The position numbers and the translations under genes were made by a program. The notes under the pieces are model-generated. The model was not told where the DNA came from. It saw nothing but the letters and a program-made list of their open reading frames with translations, and did not search any database. A DNA stretch of 64,000 nt from an uncultured Roseicyclus sp. (GTDB taxonomy: Bacteria > Pseudomonadota > Alphaproteobacteria > Rhodobacterales > Rhodobacteraceae). Location of the stretch: assembly GCA_947494975.1 (NCBI GenBank), contig CANLXA010000002.1, positions 124,001-188,000 of the forward strand, read 5' to 3'. Below, piece by piece: positions 29,100 to 37,981 of this stretch; the stretch's first letter is position 1; each line of letters starts with the position of its first letter.

Positions 29100-29802
29100 G
29101 CGCCGAACCCCAAGAAACCGGCTGGATCAACCTTCATATCGACTCGGAGACCGTCGCCCGGAGCGACGTGCTCAAAACGGTGAACACGATGCAGCGATTG
29201 GGACTGACGCTGCCGCTTGGGGAGACGTCCTTCAGGGGAGGTGAGGCGTGGACACGACCGCCGTTCAGCGAGGAGTGGATCAGAACGCGTATGCTCGCCC
29301 CCGGCGCGTTGGGTGGGTTGAACGGCCGGGTATGTGCCCTGATGCTCGGCATGATCAAAGGAGGCTACCGGTCCTCCGAGGGTGCAGCGTTGATGGTGGA
29401 CACGATCCGGCTCGATTGCGATGTGCCAAACTTCTCCATCGAACCCGAAGGGCGGCGGCTTAAGAGCCGCTACGCCCGCCGCATGATCCCTCTGACCTTG
29501 TGTCGTTCGAGGCCCTCAAGCAGTATCCCCAAGGCTTCCGCAATCGGGCCACCCTGAGCGCTGCCATGAACAAGCTCGTGAGGGCGAGCGGCCTACTTGA
29601 GACGCTCCGCCATTCGTTCCATGAGCTGCGTCATGCGTTCGAAGACCGCATGCTTGCCGCTGGAATCGGCGACAGGATCAGGCGCGACCTCTTCGGTCGC
29701 CGGCTCGATCGCGACTTCCTCGACCGGGGTCACGACGGCCGGCACCCGTTCCGCTTCATCGTCTCGGTTGAAAAAGGCGTCGACCTGTCCGACCAGCGTT
29801 AG
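29100..29802 (+). pseudogene. Tyrosine recombinase/phage-type integrase, frameshifted and catalytically eroded
   Basis: Frame 2: WTRPPFSEEWIRTRMLAPGALGGLNG...YRSSEGAALMVDTIRLDCDVPNFSIEPEGRRLKSRYARRMIPL; then frame 1: FEALKQYPQGFRN...LRHAFEDRMLAAGIGDRIRRDLFGRRLDRDF. Confidence 0.8.
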
Positions 29803-29848
29803 ACCACGCGCGATCTGATGGCCCAGATCGAGGCGGACCTGCAGACCG

Positions 29849-29986
29849 TTCGATTGGGTCGCCGGTGATCACTACAATACCGGGCACTCGCACAATGCCC
29901 TAGGCTGCCGGCCACCGGCTCCGGAGGCCATCGTCCCGATGGACCGAAGGCGAACCCCGGATAACGTTCAACCTGGACCACTCAAG
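29849..29986 (+). mobile_element. C-terminal remnant of an IS3-like (DDE, rve-type) transposase
   Basis: In frame: FDWVAGDHYNTGHSHNALGCRPPAPEAIVPMDRRRTP, matching the YNxxRPHSALGYRPPAPEA terminus. Confidence 0.75.
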
Positions 29987-30268
29987 TGGGGCTGCTCGGC
30001 GCGACGCGGTCGTTTTCCGTGGGCGCGAAAATCTGACATGTTCGGAGCACTCAAATGCCCGTCGCCACGGCGCGGCAAATGTGGATTAATCCCGGCCACA
30101 TGTATACGCCGCATGTCTTACTCGGAAGATGTGTCACACGCGTCAGAATCGTGGCTCCCGGAGATCGACGCCGTGACGATCCAATACTCGAACATTGTGC
30201 CACGCAGGAGTCACCAGACGTTAACGTTTGCGCGTTAGCCCGTGGCGAAGCATCAGTTGGAGCTCGCC

Positions 30269-31210
30269 ATGATACGTTACCTGCTGGCCGCGGCCATCAC
30301 CTTCTTGTTTGTCACCACGGGAAACGCTCAAAGCTGGACCGTTGAGCGGATCAGCGCCCCGGTGCGTGCAACGGAAGATGGCACCAATTGGTATCAATTG
30401 CAGCTCGGTGACACCCTACCAGCCTCCGCCTGGATACAAACCGGTCCTCGTGGTCGATTGATACTGAGCCGGGAGTCGGAACGTGTTGTTTTCCGGCCCG
30501 ACACGCTGGCGTCGGTGGCTATGTCGCAGCCAAGCGGCCAGACCATGCGCGTGACTCAAAGAACCGGATCAGTGCTTCTCTCCATTGATCCGGCGTCAGG
30601 TCACGAAACGGAAGTGGTCACACCACATCTGGCAGCGGTCATTCTTGGCACCGTGTTTGAGGTGACCGTCGCGGGCGCTGGCAGCGCCCTTCGCGTGGAT
30701 GAAGGCTCCGTGAGCGTAAACAGTGGCGAAGACCGGGCGGTCATCGGGGCCGGTCAGCAGGCAAACGTGTCGGCGTCCGGACCTGGTGCGATCACTGTCA
30801 CACCGGCCGACGTCACAAGCCTTACATCGGCAATTGGCCGGACCTTTGCCGAGCCCTTTGGCCAGGTGCGTCGTTTGGAAGTTGGCAATCGCGGTGGCAA
30901 TGGGGGCGGCAACGGTATCGGAAACGGCGGTGGCCACGGTGCTGGCAACGGCGGTGGCGTTGGCCATGGTGCTGGCAACGGCGGTGGCGTTGGCCATGGT
31001 GCTGGCAACGGCGGTGGCGGTGGCCACGGTGCCGGAAACGGCGGTGGCAACGGCAACGGTGCTGGAAATGGCGGTGGCAACGGCAGCGGCGGCGGGAATG
31101 GCGGGGGGAACGACAACGGTGCCGGTAACGGCGGCGGGAACGGCAACGCTGCTGGAAACGGCGGTGGGAACGGTAACACTGCTGGAAACGGCGGTGGCAA
31201 CGGCACCTAG
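30269..31210 (+). CDS. FecR-domain secreted protein with Gly/Asn-rich decapeptide repeat tail
   Basis: Signal peptide MIRYLLAAAITFLFVTTGNAQ; FecR domain LGDTLPASAWIQTGPRGRLILSRESERVVFRPDT...VLGTVFEV-like; tail GHGAGNGGGV repeats. Confidence 0.85.
   Translation: MIRYLLAAAITFLFVTTGNAQSWTVERISAPVRATEDGTNWYQLQLGDTLPASAWIQTGPRGRLILSRESERVVFRPDTLASVAMSQPSGQTMRVTQRTGSVLLSIDPASGHETEVVTPHLAAVILGTVFEVTVAGAGSALRVDEGSVSVNSGEDRAVIGAGQQANVSASGPGAITVTPADVTSLTSAIGRTFAEPFGQVRRLEVGNRGGNGGGNGIGNGGGHGAGNGGGVGHGAGNGGGVGHGAGNGGGGGHGAGNGGGNGNGAGNGGGNGSGGGNGGGNDNGAGNGGGNGNAAGNGGGNGNTAGNGGGNGT
30931..31200 (+). repeat. Tandem repeat, nine 30 bp units in frame
   Basis: Consensus tggccatggtgctggcaacggcggtggcgt, period exactly 30 bp. 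Confidence 0.9.
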
Positions 31211-31218
31211 GCGTTGAG

Positions 31219-34050
31219 ATGATCAGGCGTTCGCAAGAGCCATCAGGCGGCCATTCCGGCCCGTTGTTTTCGGACGTCCCATCCCCAAAGAATCGCCGCC
31301 CGGGTCTTGCGTGGCGCCCCCTGGCTGTGAGTGTGGCAGCCTTGCTGATCGGCTGGATGCTATATCTTTCGCCTTTGGTGTCCGTCGTCAACAACCGGCT
31401 CTTGGAATGGCGCATGGGCGCAACCGCCCTGACTGCGTCCGGCGAAATCGTGTTTGTCGCGATCGACCCCCGCTCTTTGCGAGAGGTGGGGAGCTGGCCT
31501 TGGTCCAGATCCGTGCACGCCGACATACTCGATCGATTGGTGGCCGCAGGCGCCAGGGACGTCTTTTTCGACATCGACTTCGCTTTCCCATCGGACGTCG
31601 AGGGGGACACTCAATTCGCTTCGGCGCTGGAACGGGCGGGCGGCGCAACGCTTCTTGCAACTTTCGCGCAGGCCGAAAGCATCGGCGCTTCCTCGACATT
31701 GAGCTACAATTTGCCCTATGCCCCGTTTCGCGAATGGAGTTGGACCGCGTCCGTCAACGTCGATAGCGATCGCGATGGGCTGATCCGCACCTACCCATCG
31801 GGCCTGCAGAACGACGGCCAGTTCACTCCTTCAGCCGCTATACTGCTCGCTGGGGGGGCGATAGATGAGGGCACCGAGTTACTGGTCAACTACTCGATCT
31901 CTCCGGCCGATATCCCTTCGCTGTCCGCGGTGGACGTGGCACGGGGCGAGTTCCCGGCGGACATGGTCAGGGGGCGTTCCGTCATAATTGGCGCCGGAGC
32001 CATCGAATTGGGTGATCATTTCGCGGTCCCCCTGCATCAGGTCATTCCCGGCGCCCTCATTCATGCGCTGGCAGCGGAAACCATCATTCTTGACGCAACC
32101 GTTTCGTGGGCCCGTGCAGATGTTTTGGCTGCAATGCTCGCGGTGCTGGTCTTGTGGATGAGCCGCGTCGCATGGAGAAGCCCCTGGCGATTTGTGAGTG
32201 TTACAGGCTTGGTCGTGATCGGGGTCGAAGCCCTGGCCCTCGTCGTGTTTCAGGCGACATTCGTCTCCTTGCCAACGGCTTTCGTACATCCCGCTCTTCT
32301 CGCCCATACCTTGCTTACGCTGGCGAATTCGCTGGATTTCAGCAAACTTCTGCTAAGTCGAAAGGACATTCAGATACGCAACAGCCAGGCTTTGCTTGAG
32401 CATCTGTTCAAGGAAAGCTCGGACGGCGTCGTAATCGTTGGTCCAAGTGGTGAGACGCTTTTGCACAGCCGGTCAGCGCAGGCAATGTTTGGCACCAACG
32501 AGGTTGGGGACATTTCTCTTCCAACCGAAGTCGTGAACCGCGCCCTTAAGATGCAGGCGGCGACCGGTCGCAACCTGGCTGAAGCGGAGCTTGGCACCGT
32601 GATCTTGCCTGGCGAGAACGGACCACGACATATCGAATACCTCGTCAGCCCGTCCTCGTTCCACGATCTCGAGCTTGGCACGCATACCACCACGGCAAAG
32701 CAGATTGCCGCGATTTCAGCCCGGGACGTTACCGACCTGAAACGTCAGGAACGAGAGATCGCTTATCTTTCGACCCACGATGAACGCACCGGAGCGCTTC
32801 GCCGTCTGCCCTTTCTCGAACTCTTTCGGCTGCGCCTGGAGACCAGCGCACCAACGGCCGTGTTCGCCTTGAAGCTGCATGGTCTGAAGGCGATCAACCT
32901 CACCTTCGGTCGCGATGTGAGTGACGATGTGCTTCGCGGGGTCGTAGAACGACTGGAAAAACTCGAAATGGGTTTGTCGGCCATTGCGCGCCTTGACGGC
33001 AACAGCTTCGCTTTCTTCATTGAGGGTGTTTCCAACCGCTGCGACTTCACATCCATGGCACGCTCCATCCGCGCGACCGTCACGAAGTTTTACGACTTGG
33101 CTGATGTCGCTGCCCAGATCGAAGCCAGTATCGGATATGTCGAAGTCGGATTGGAAAACACATTGTCCGCCGAACAGTTACTCAGCCGGGCAGAAGATGC
33201 GCTTGACGCCGGAACCTCCGGCAGCATGTCGGGTGTTTTTGCCTACGACCCTTCCGTCGCCGAGCAAAGGGCCCGGGTTCGGGCCGTGGAACGTGCCCTG
33301 CCAGGATCCGTTGAGCGAGGCGAGTTATATGTTGTGTATCAAACGCAGCACAGGCTTGAAGACGGCGCATTGATCGGGCTGGAGGCGCTGGTGCGTTGGA
33401 AGAACCCGGATCTTGGCCAAGTGTTCCCTGACGAATTCATCCCGATTGCCGAGTCAAATGGCTTCATTTCAGAGCTTGGGCGCTTTGTCCTGCACAAAGC
33501 CGTCCAGGACGCGACCAGCTTGCCGGACGAGGTTACAATGGCCGTGAATGTCTCAAGCGTTCAGTTCAGGAATGGCGATCTTCTCAGTGATGTTCAAAAT
33601 GCGCTCGCTCAAGCAGGCCTGCCACCTGAGCGGCTGTGCCTCGAATTGACTGAATCCGTTCTTCTCACGGAAGACAACGACACAATGGAAACCATGCAAG
33701 ACATCGCCATGGCCGGCGTTACATGGGCGATGGACGATTTCGGCACCGGCTTTTCGTCAATGGCCTATCTGTCCAGCCTGCCGCTTGAGAAGGTCAAGTT
33801 GGACAGATCCTTCACCATGGCATTGCACACTGATCCATCTGCCAGGGTCATCCTGCGGTCCGTGAAAGCGCTTTGCGATGGATTGGGCATCGGCCTTCTG
33901 TGCGAGGGGGTCGAGACCGACGAACACCGGAACATACTTTTGGAAGAGGGGTGCCTCGAAGGACAAGGCTATTACTACGGTCGGCCGGTTCCGCTTTCCG
34001 ATATCGTACGACCCAATCATGCGTTGCAAAGCGGCGATGCGGTTGCCTAG
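31219..34050 (+). CDS. CHASE2-PAS-GGDEF(degenerate)-EAL protein, predicted c-di-GMP phosphodiesterase
   Basis: CHASE2 VFVAIDPRSLREVGSWPWSRSVHADILDRL; GGDEF site is LDGNSF; EAL site LEALVRW, DDFGTG, EGVE and QGYYYGRP present. Confidence 0.9.
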   Translation: MIRRSQEPSGGHSGPLFSDVPSPKNRRPGLAWRPLAVSVAALLIGWMLYLSPLVSVVNNRLLEWRMGATALTASGEIVFVAIDPRSLREVGSWPWSRSVHADILDRLVAAGARDVFFDIDFAFPSDVEGDTQFASALERAGGATLLATFAQAESIGASSTLSYNLPYAPFREWSWTASVNVDSDRDGLIRTYPSGLQNDGQFTPSAAILLAGGAIDEGTELLVNYSISPADIPSLSAVDVARGEFPADMVRGRSVIIGAGAIELGDHFAVPLHQVIPGALIHALAAETIILDATVSWARADVLAAMLAVLVLWMSRVAWRSPWRFVSVTGLVVIGVEALALVVFQATFVSLPTAFVHPALLAHTLLTLANSLDFSKLLLSRKDIQIRNSQALLEHLFKESSDGVVIVGPSGETLLHSRSAQAMFGTNEVGDISLPTEVVNRALKMQAATGRNLAEAELGTVILPGENGPRHIEYLVSPSSFHDLELGTHTTTAKQIAAISARDVTDLKRQEREIAYLSTHDERTGALRRLPFLELFRLRLETSAPTAVFALKLHGLKAINLTFGRDVSDDVLRGVVERLEKLEMGLSAIARLDGNSFAFFIEGVSNRCDFTSMARSIRATVTKFYDLADVAAQIEASIGYVEVGLENTLSAEQLLSRAEDALDAGTSGSMSGVFAYDPSVAEQRARVRAVERALPGSVERGELYVVYQTQHRLEDGALIGLEALVRWKNPDLGQVFPDEFIPIAESNGFISELGRFVLHKAVQDATSLPDEVTMAVNVSSVQFRNGDLLSDVQNALAQAGLPPERLCLELTESVLLTEDNDTMETMQDIAMAGVTWAMDDFGTGFSSMAYLSSLPLEKVKLDRSFTMALHTDPSARVILRSVKALCDGLGIGLLCEGVETDEHRNILLEEGCLEGQGYYYGRPVPLSDIVRPNHALQSGDAVA

Positions 34051-34199
34051 CGATTTGGGATGAATTCGGTCGGGAAATCGTCTGTTTTGGGCGGCACCAA
34101 GGCCGACATCCCCAGACGACGTTCATGAAAAGGGCTCACCGGGATGAAGGATAGTTTGCCCTCGATCATCGCGCTTCACCCTGGTTCGACAGAATAATG

Positions 34200-34570
34200 G
34201 AGCAGAGCGATCAGGCGAAGACAGAGAGGTATCGCCAATAGTTGTTTGGCCCTGCTGATTCGCCGAGCGTTGTGGCGCCTCCCGTGCAACTTGTCCGAGG
34301 ATACATCCGTCTTGCCGCGCGTCACATGGGGTTTGACGTAAGCAGCAGGCATCAACCGAACAGCATGGCGGCGCTCGCGGCCCCGGTGATGCGCCGGCCC
34401 GCAGGCTTCCATGCCAACCACACATCGCGGAAGGGTTTCAAAGAATGCCAACAGCTTCGCGCGTTTGATCCTCTTGTTGATGATCGTATGTCCGGTGGCC
34501 GAAACGCAGTGCACCTGAAAATCATCCATGCCCATCCCTCTCGGGACATTGCTCCGCAATGCCGTGCCGA
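34200..34570 (-). mobile_element. IS110-family transposase N-terminal remnant
   Basis: DFQVHCVSATGHTIINKRIKRAKLLAFFETLPRCVVGMEACGPAHHRGRERRHAVRLMPAAYVKPHVTRGKTD. Confidence 0.8.
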
Positions 34571-34758
34571 TCAGTGATCCGTGACGACTGTCGTTGCTGT
34601 CATTGGCTGGCTCCTTTCCCAGCGGTCGATAACAACCGCACTTCGGCACGGTCGATGCCGGTGGAGCAGGAGTCATCCACACCAACCGCTATGGGCCGCT
34701 CGGCTCTTGCCGCAGGTCGTCCACCCGTTCTCCGCCTCTTGGAGTCTGATTGTGACAC

Positions 34759-35541
34759 TCAAACCGCTTCGAGGGCGGTGGTCCATTGCGCGAAAGATGA
34801 CGCTATCAGGATCTTGTCCGACCCGACGACGAAACAGCGCACACCCTTTTCGCGCCATTGATCCACAAGACCGACGCATTCCGCGGGTTCGGGCGAGAAG
34901 ACAGGCATGATCACGGGAAGACCTGCATCGACGGCTGCGGCCACCATCTCCTCAACCGCTGTGCGGACCTCCGCGTGCCGCCAATCGCCGTTCAAACCCA
35001 TGGAGACCGACAGATCGAATGGTCCGACCATCAATGCGCGCAATCCCTCCGTTGCGCAGATGTCCCTGATATTGCGGTGCCCCTCGACGGTTTCGACCAG
35101 GCCGATAATGCCGACGCGCGCCTCTTCCTCGGCCACGTAGTCCTGCCAGTTGCGGATAAAATGCCCCCCAGATCGGCAGCAAGGGCACGCCCCACGGAGG
35201 CCGTGAGGGCCAAAGCGTGTTGCCGCAACCGCGCGGGCGGCCTCTTCGCCGGACGCCAGGTTCGGGATCACGACATGCCGGATGCCCGCATCCAGCGCTT
35301 TCATGATGAGCACGGGATCATTACGCGGCACCCGGACGGCGCAGGCGATATCGTTTGCGTCGGCTGCACGGGCGAGGTTCTCGGCGGTCTGCATGCCGAA
35401 GATGCCATGTTCGCAATCGATGATCGTGAAGCCAAATCCGTTCAGGCCGATCAGGTCGATGAGTTCAGGGGCCGCGATCTGGGACCATGTGCCCAAGCTT
35501 AGCTCATCAGATGCGAGAAGTGTCCTGAGATCGCGGGTCAT
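34759..35541 (-). CDS. HpcH/HpaI aldolase/citrate lyase family protein
   Basis: MTRDLRTLLASDELSLGTWSQIAAPELIDLIGLNGFGFTIIDCEHG; VRVPRNDP. Confidence 0.9.
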   Translation of the reverse strand: MTRDLRTLLASDELSLGTWSQIAAPELIDLIGLNGFGFTIIDCEHGIFGMQTAENLARAADANDIACAVRVPRNDPVLIMKALDAGIRHVVIPNLASGEEAARAVAATRFGPHGLRGACPCCRSGGHFIRNWQDYVAEEEARVGIIGLVETVEGHRNIRDICATEGLRALMVGPFDLSVSMGLNGDWRHAEVRTAVEEMVAAAVDAGLPVIMPVFSPEPAECVGLVDQWREKGVRCFVVGSDKILIASSFAQWTTALEAV

Positions 35542-35942
35542 GCGTCGGAGAGGCCAAGGATGGCCTTGCATCTGATCTCGACGAGGATCCCCGGCATCGA
35601 GAAGCCGTTGACCGAGAAGCCGGTCCAAGTCGGGTAGCGATTGGTGAAGTATCGGTCCTTCACGGCCATGAACGTCTTCAACTCGTCCATCGATCCCGCG
35701 AACCAGCTTTCGAGCTCCACCACGTCATCGAAGCCGGCCCCCGCAGCGGCGAGAACCTTGCCTGCATTCTCGAACGCTTGAGTGAATTGCGCTTCAGCCC
35801 CATCAACCACGTTGAGGTTTTCGTCACGGCCCACCTGACCGGAGCAATAGAGCGTGTCACCCACCAGGATGCCGGGCGCGTAATGGTAGATGTCGTAAAT
35901 GTTTTCCATCCCGTCGGGGATGATGACCTTGCGGGTGGGCAT
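35538..35942 (-). CDS. RidA (YjgF/YER057c/UK114) family protein
   Basis: YAPGILVGDTLYCSGQVGRDENLNVVDGAEAQFTQAFENAGKVLAAAGAGFDDVVEL. Confidence 0.9.
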   Translation of the reverse strand: MPTRKVIIPDGMENIYDIYHYAPGILVGDTLYCSGQVGRDENLNVVDGAEAQFTQAFENAGKVLAAAGAGFDDVVELESWFAGSMDELKTFMAVKDRYFTNRYPTWTGFSVNGFSMPGILVEIRCKAILGLSDA

Positions 35943-35947
35943 TGGGT

Positions 35948-37978
35948 TTACCTCCTGTAGCAGACGGATTTCACGGCCTCGGCGATGCGGCGCGCATCGG
36001 GCATGTATTGGCGTTCCAGCCGGTCGTTGTAGGGCACCGGCATCTCGGGCGCGCCGATGCGGGCGACGGGGGCGTCGAGCCAGTCGAACGCGGACTCGGT
36101 GATGGCCGAGGCGATTTCACCGCCAAACCCGCCGAAAAGCGGCGCTTCGTGGACGACGACGGCGCGGTTGGTCTTGCGGACACTGTCGGCGATGGTGTCG
36201 ATATCGAGCGGCTTTATTGTGCGCGGGTCGATGACCTCCACGCTGATCCCTTCACCGGCCAGTTTCTCGGCGGCCAGCACGGCCCGCTCCACCATGGCGA
36301 GGGTGGCGACCACGGTGCAGTCCGTCCCCTCCCGTACGATACGCGCGCGGCCGGGTTCGAGCGCGTAGCTGTCTTCGGGCACCGGTTGGGCTTTGCCGAG
36401 GTACAGGAGCTTGTGTTCCAGAAAGACGACCGGCCCGTCATGGCGGATGGCGGCGGCCATGAGGCCCTTGGCGTCATAGGCGGAGGAGGGCGCGTAGATC
36501 TCCAGCCCCGGTACATTGGCGAAGAACGTCTCCAACGATTGGCAATGCTGCGCGGCCAGCCGGATGCCAGCGCCTTGCGGACCCCGGAAGACGATGGGCA
36601 CCTTGGCCTTTCCGCCCAACATGAAGCGCGCCTTGGCCGCCTGGTTGACGATCGCGTCCATCATCAGGGTCACGAAATCCCAAAGCTGAGCTTCCACAAC
36701 CACACGTTTGCCGCGCATGGCCGCGCCGACGCCGCAGGTGGCAATTGCGCCTTCGGAGATCGGCGTGTCGCGCACGCGGTTCGGGCCAAATTCCTCGAAA
36801 AGGCCGCGGGTGAGGCCGAAAATGCCGCCGGTTTTGCCGATGTCTTCGCCCAAGAGGATCACATCCTTGTCGCGGGCCATTTCCTGCGCGAACGCCTCCG
36901 TGATGGCCTGGGCATAGGTGATTTCGCGATTGCCCGTTGCAGGGGGAGCGGCTTGCAGCGGAGGACGCGGTGCGCTGACGAGGGCCATGGCGCCTTCCAT
37001 CTCGGGTTCCGATTGCGATTTCGCCCAGTCGATGGCCGCCTCGATCTCGGCTTCCGCGGCTTCGGTCAGCGCCGAGTACCTTGTGTCGTCGAGTTCGGAA
37101 CGTGCCGCCATGTCCGCCCCGAGGCGGATGATCGGATCGCGGGATTTCCACGCCTCCTCCTCCTCTTCGCTCCGGTAGGCGGGCAGATTGGCGCGCATGG
37201 AATGGTCATCCCAGCGATAGGTCAGCGCCTCGATCAGGGTTGGCCCATCGCCTGCGCGGGCGCGCAGAGCGGCGCGGGTGACGGCGGCATGGATTGCAGC
37301 CAGATCATTGCCGTCGACCCGTTCGTTCGGCACGCCGTAGGCGTCGGCGCGGCCCGCAATCGTGGCACCCGCCGTGACCGCCTCGGTCGCTGTCGTCAGG
37401 CCGTATTGGTTGTTTTCGCAGAAGAAGATCAGAGGCAGCTTCCAGATCGCGGCAAGGTTCATGGCCTCGTGGAACATGCCTTCATTGGCCGCGCCATCGC
37501 CGAAGAAGGTGATCCCGATGGCAACGGTGCCATCGAGTTGCTCGGCCAAGGCAGCGCCCGTGCCAAGGCCCATGCCCGCGCCAACAATTCCGTTCGCACC
37601 AAGAATGCCGTTTTCGAAATCCGCGATGTGCATGGACCCGCCCAGGCCCGCGCAATAGCCCGCTTCGCGGCCCATCAGTTCGGCGAACATCCGACCCAGA
37701 TCGGCCCCTTTTGCAATGGTGTGGCCGTGGCCCCGATGATGGGTCAGCACGAAATCCCGCGGCTCCAAAACGGCGCAGGCGCCCGCCGCGATGGCCTCTT
37801 GCCCGACACTGGAATGGGCGGTGCCCTTGATGACGCCTTGCAAGAACAGCTCCTTCGCGCGGGTCTCGAACCGGCGGATGCGCAGCATCATCTTCAGCGC
37901 GGCAAGGCGGTCGTCGGGCCCGAGCGTGTTGTTGGTGAATTCCTGGCGCAGCGTGTCGAGGATGGAGGGATCAGTCAT
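35948..37978 (-). CDS. Fused thiamine-PP-dependent 2-oxoacid/acetoin-type dehydrogenase E1 alpha and beta
   Basis: Alpha: HRGHGHTIAKG, GDGAANEGMFHEAMNLAAIWKLP; beta: ITYAQAITEAFAQEMARDKDVILLGEDIG. Confidence 0.93.
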   Translation of the reverse strand: MTDPSILDTLRQEFTNNTLGPDDRLAALKMMLRIRRFETRAKELFLQGVIKGTAHSSVGQEAIAAGACAVLEPRDFVLTHHRGHGHTIAKGADLGRMFAELMGREAGYCAGLGGSMHIADFENGILGANGIVGAGMGLGTGAALAEQLDGTVAIGITFFGDGAANEGMFHEAMNLAAIWKLPLIFFCENNQYGLTTATEAVTAGATIAGRADAYGVPNERVDGNDLAAIHAAVTRAALRARAGDGPTLIEALTYRWDDHSMRANLPAYRSEEEEEAWKSRDPIIRLGADMAARSELDDTRYSALTEAAEAEIEAAIDWAKSQSEPEMEGAMALVSAPRPPLQAAPPATGNREITYAQAITEAFAQEMARDKDVILLGEDIGKTGGIFGLTRGLFEEFGPNRVRDTPISEGAIATCGVGAAMRGKRVVVEAQLWDFVTLMMDAIVNQAAKARFMLGGKAKVPIVFRGPQGAGIRLAAQHCQSLETFFANVPGLEIYAPSSAYDAKGLMAAAIRHDGPVVFLEHKLLYLGKAQPVPEDSYALEPGRARIVREGTDCTVVATLAMVERAVLAAEKLAGEGISVEVIDPRTIKPLDIDTIADSVRKTNRAVVVHEAPLFGGFGGEIASAITESAFDWLDAPVARIGAPEMPVPYNDRLERQYMPDARRIAEAVKSVCYRR

Positions 37979-37981
37979 GCG

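Noticed and set aside
30931-31200. 30 bp periodic repeats considered as a CRISPR array
   Set aside because: No unique spacers; units are contiguous, in frame and encode a Gly-rich protein tail
30754-31206. Proline-rich minus-strand ORF (PPPFPAPLPFPPP repeats)
   Set aside because: Reverse translation of the FecR Gly/Asn repeat tract; no independent start or RBS evidence
28896-34760. Search for an attR copy of the tRNA-Ser 3' end
   Set aside because: I could not see a convincing direct repeat by eye; needs a computed search
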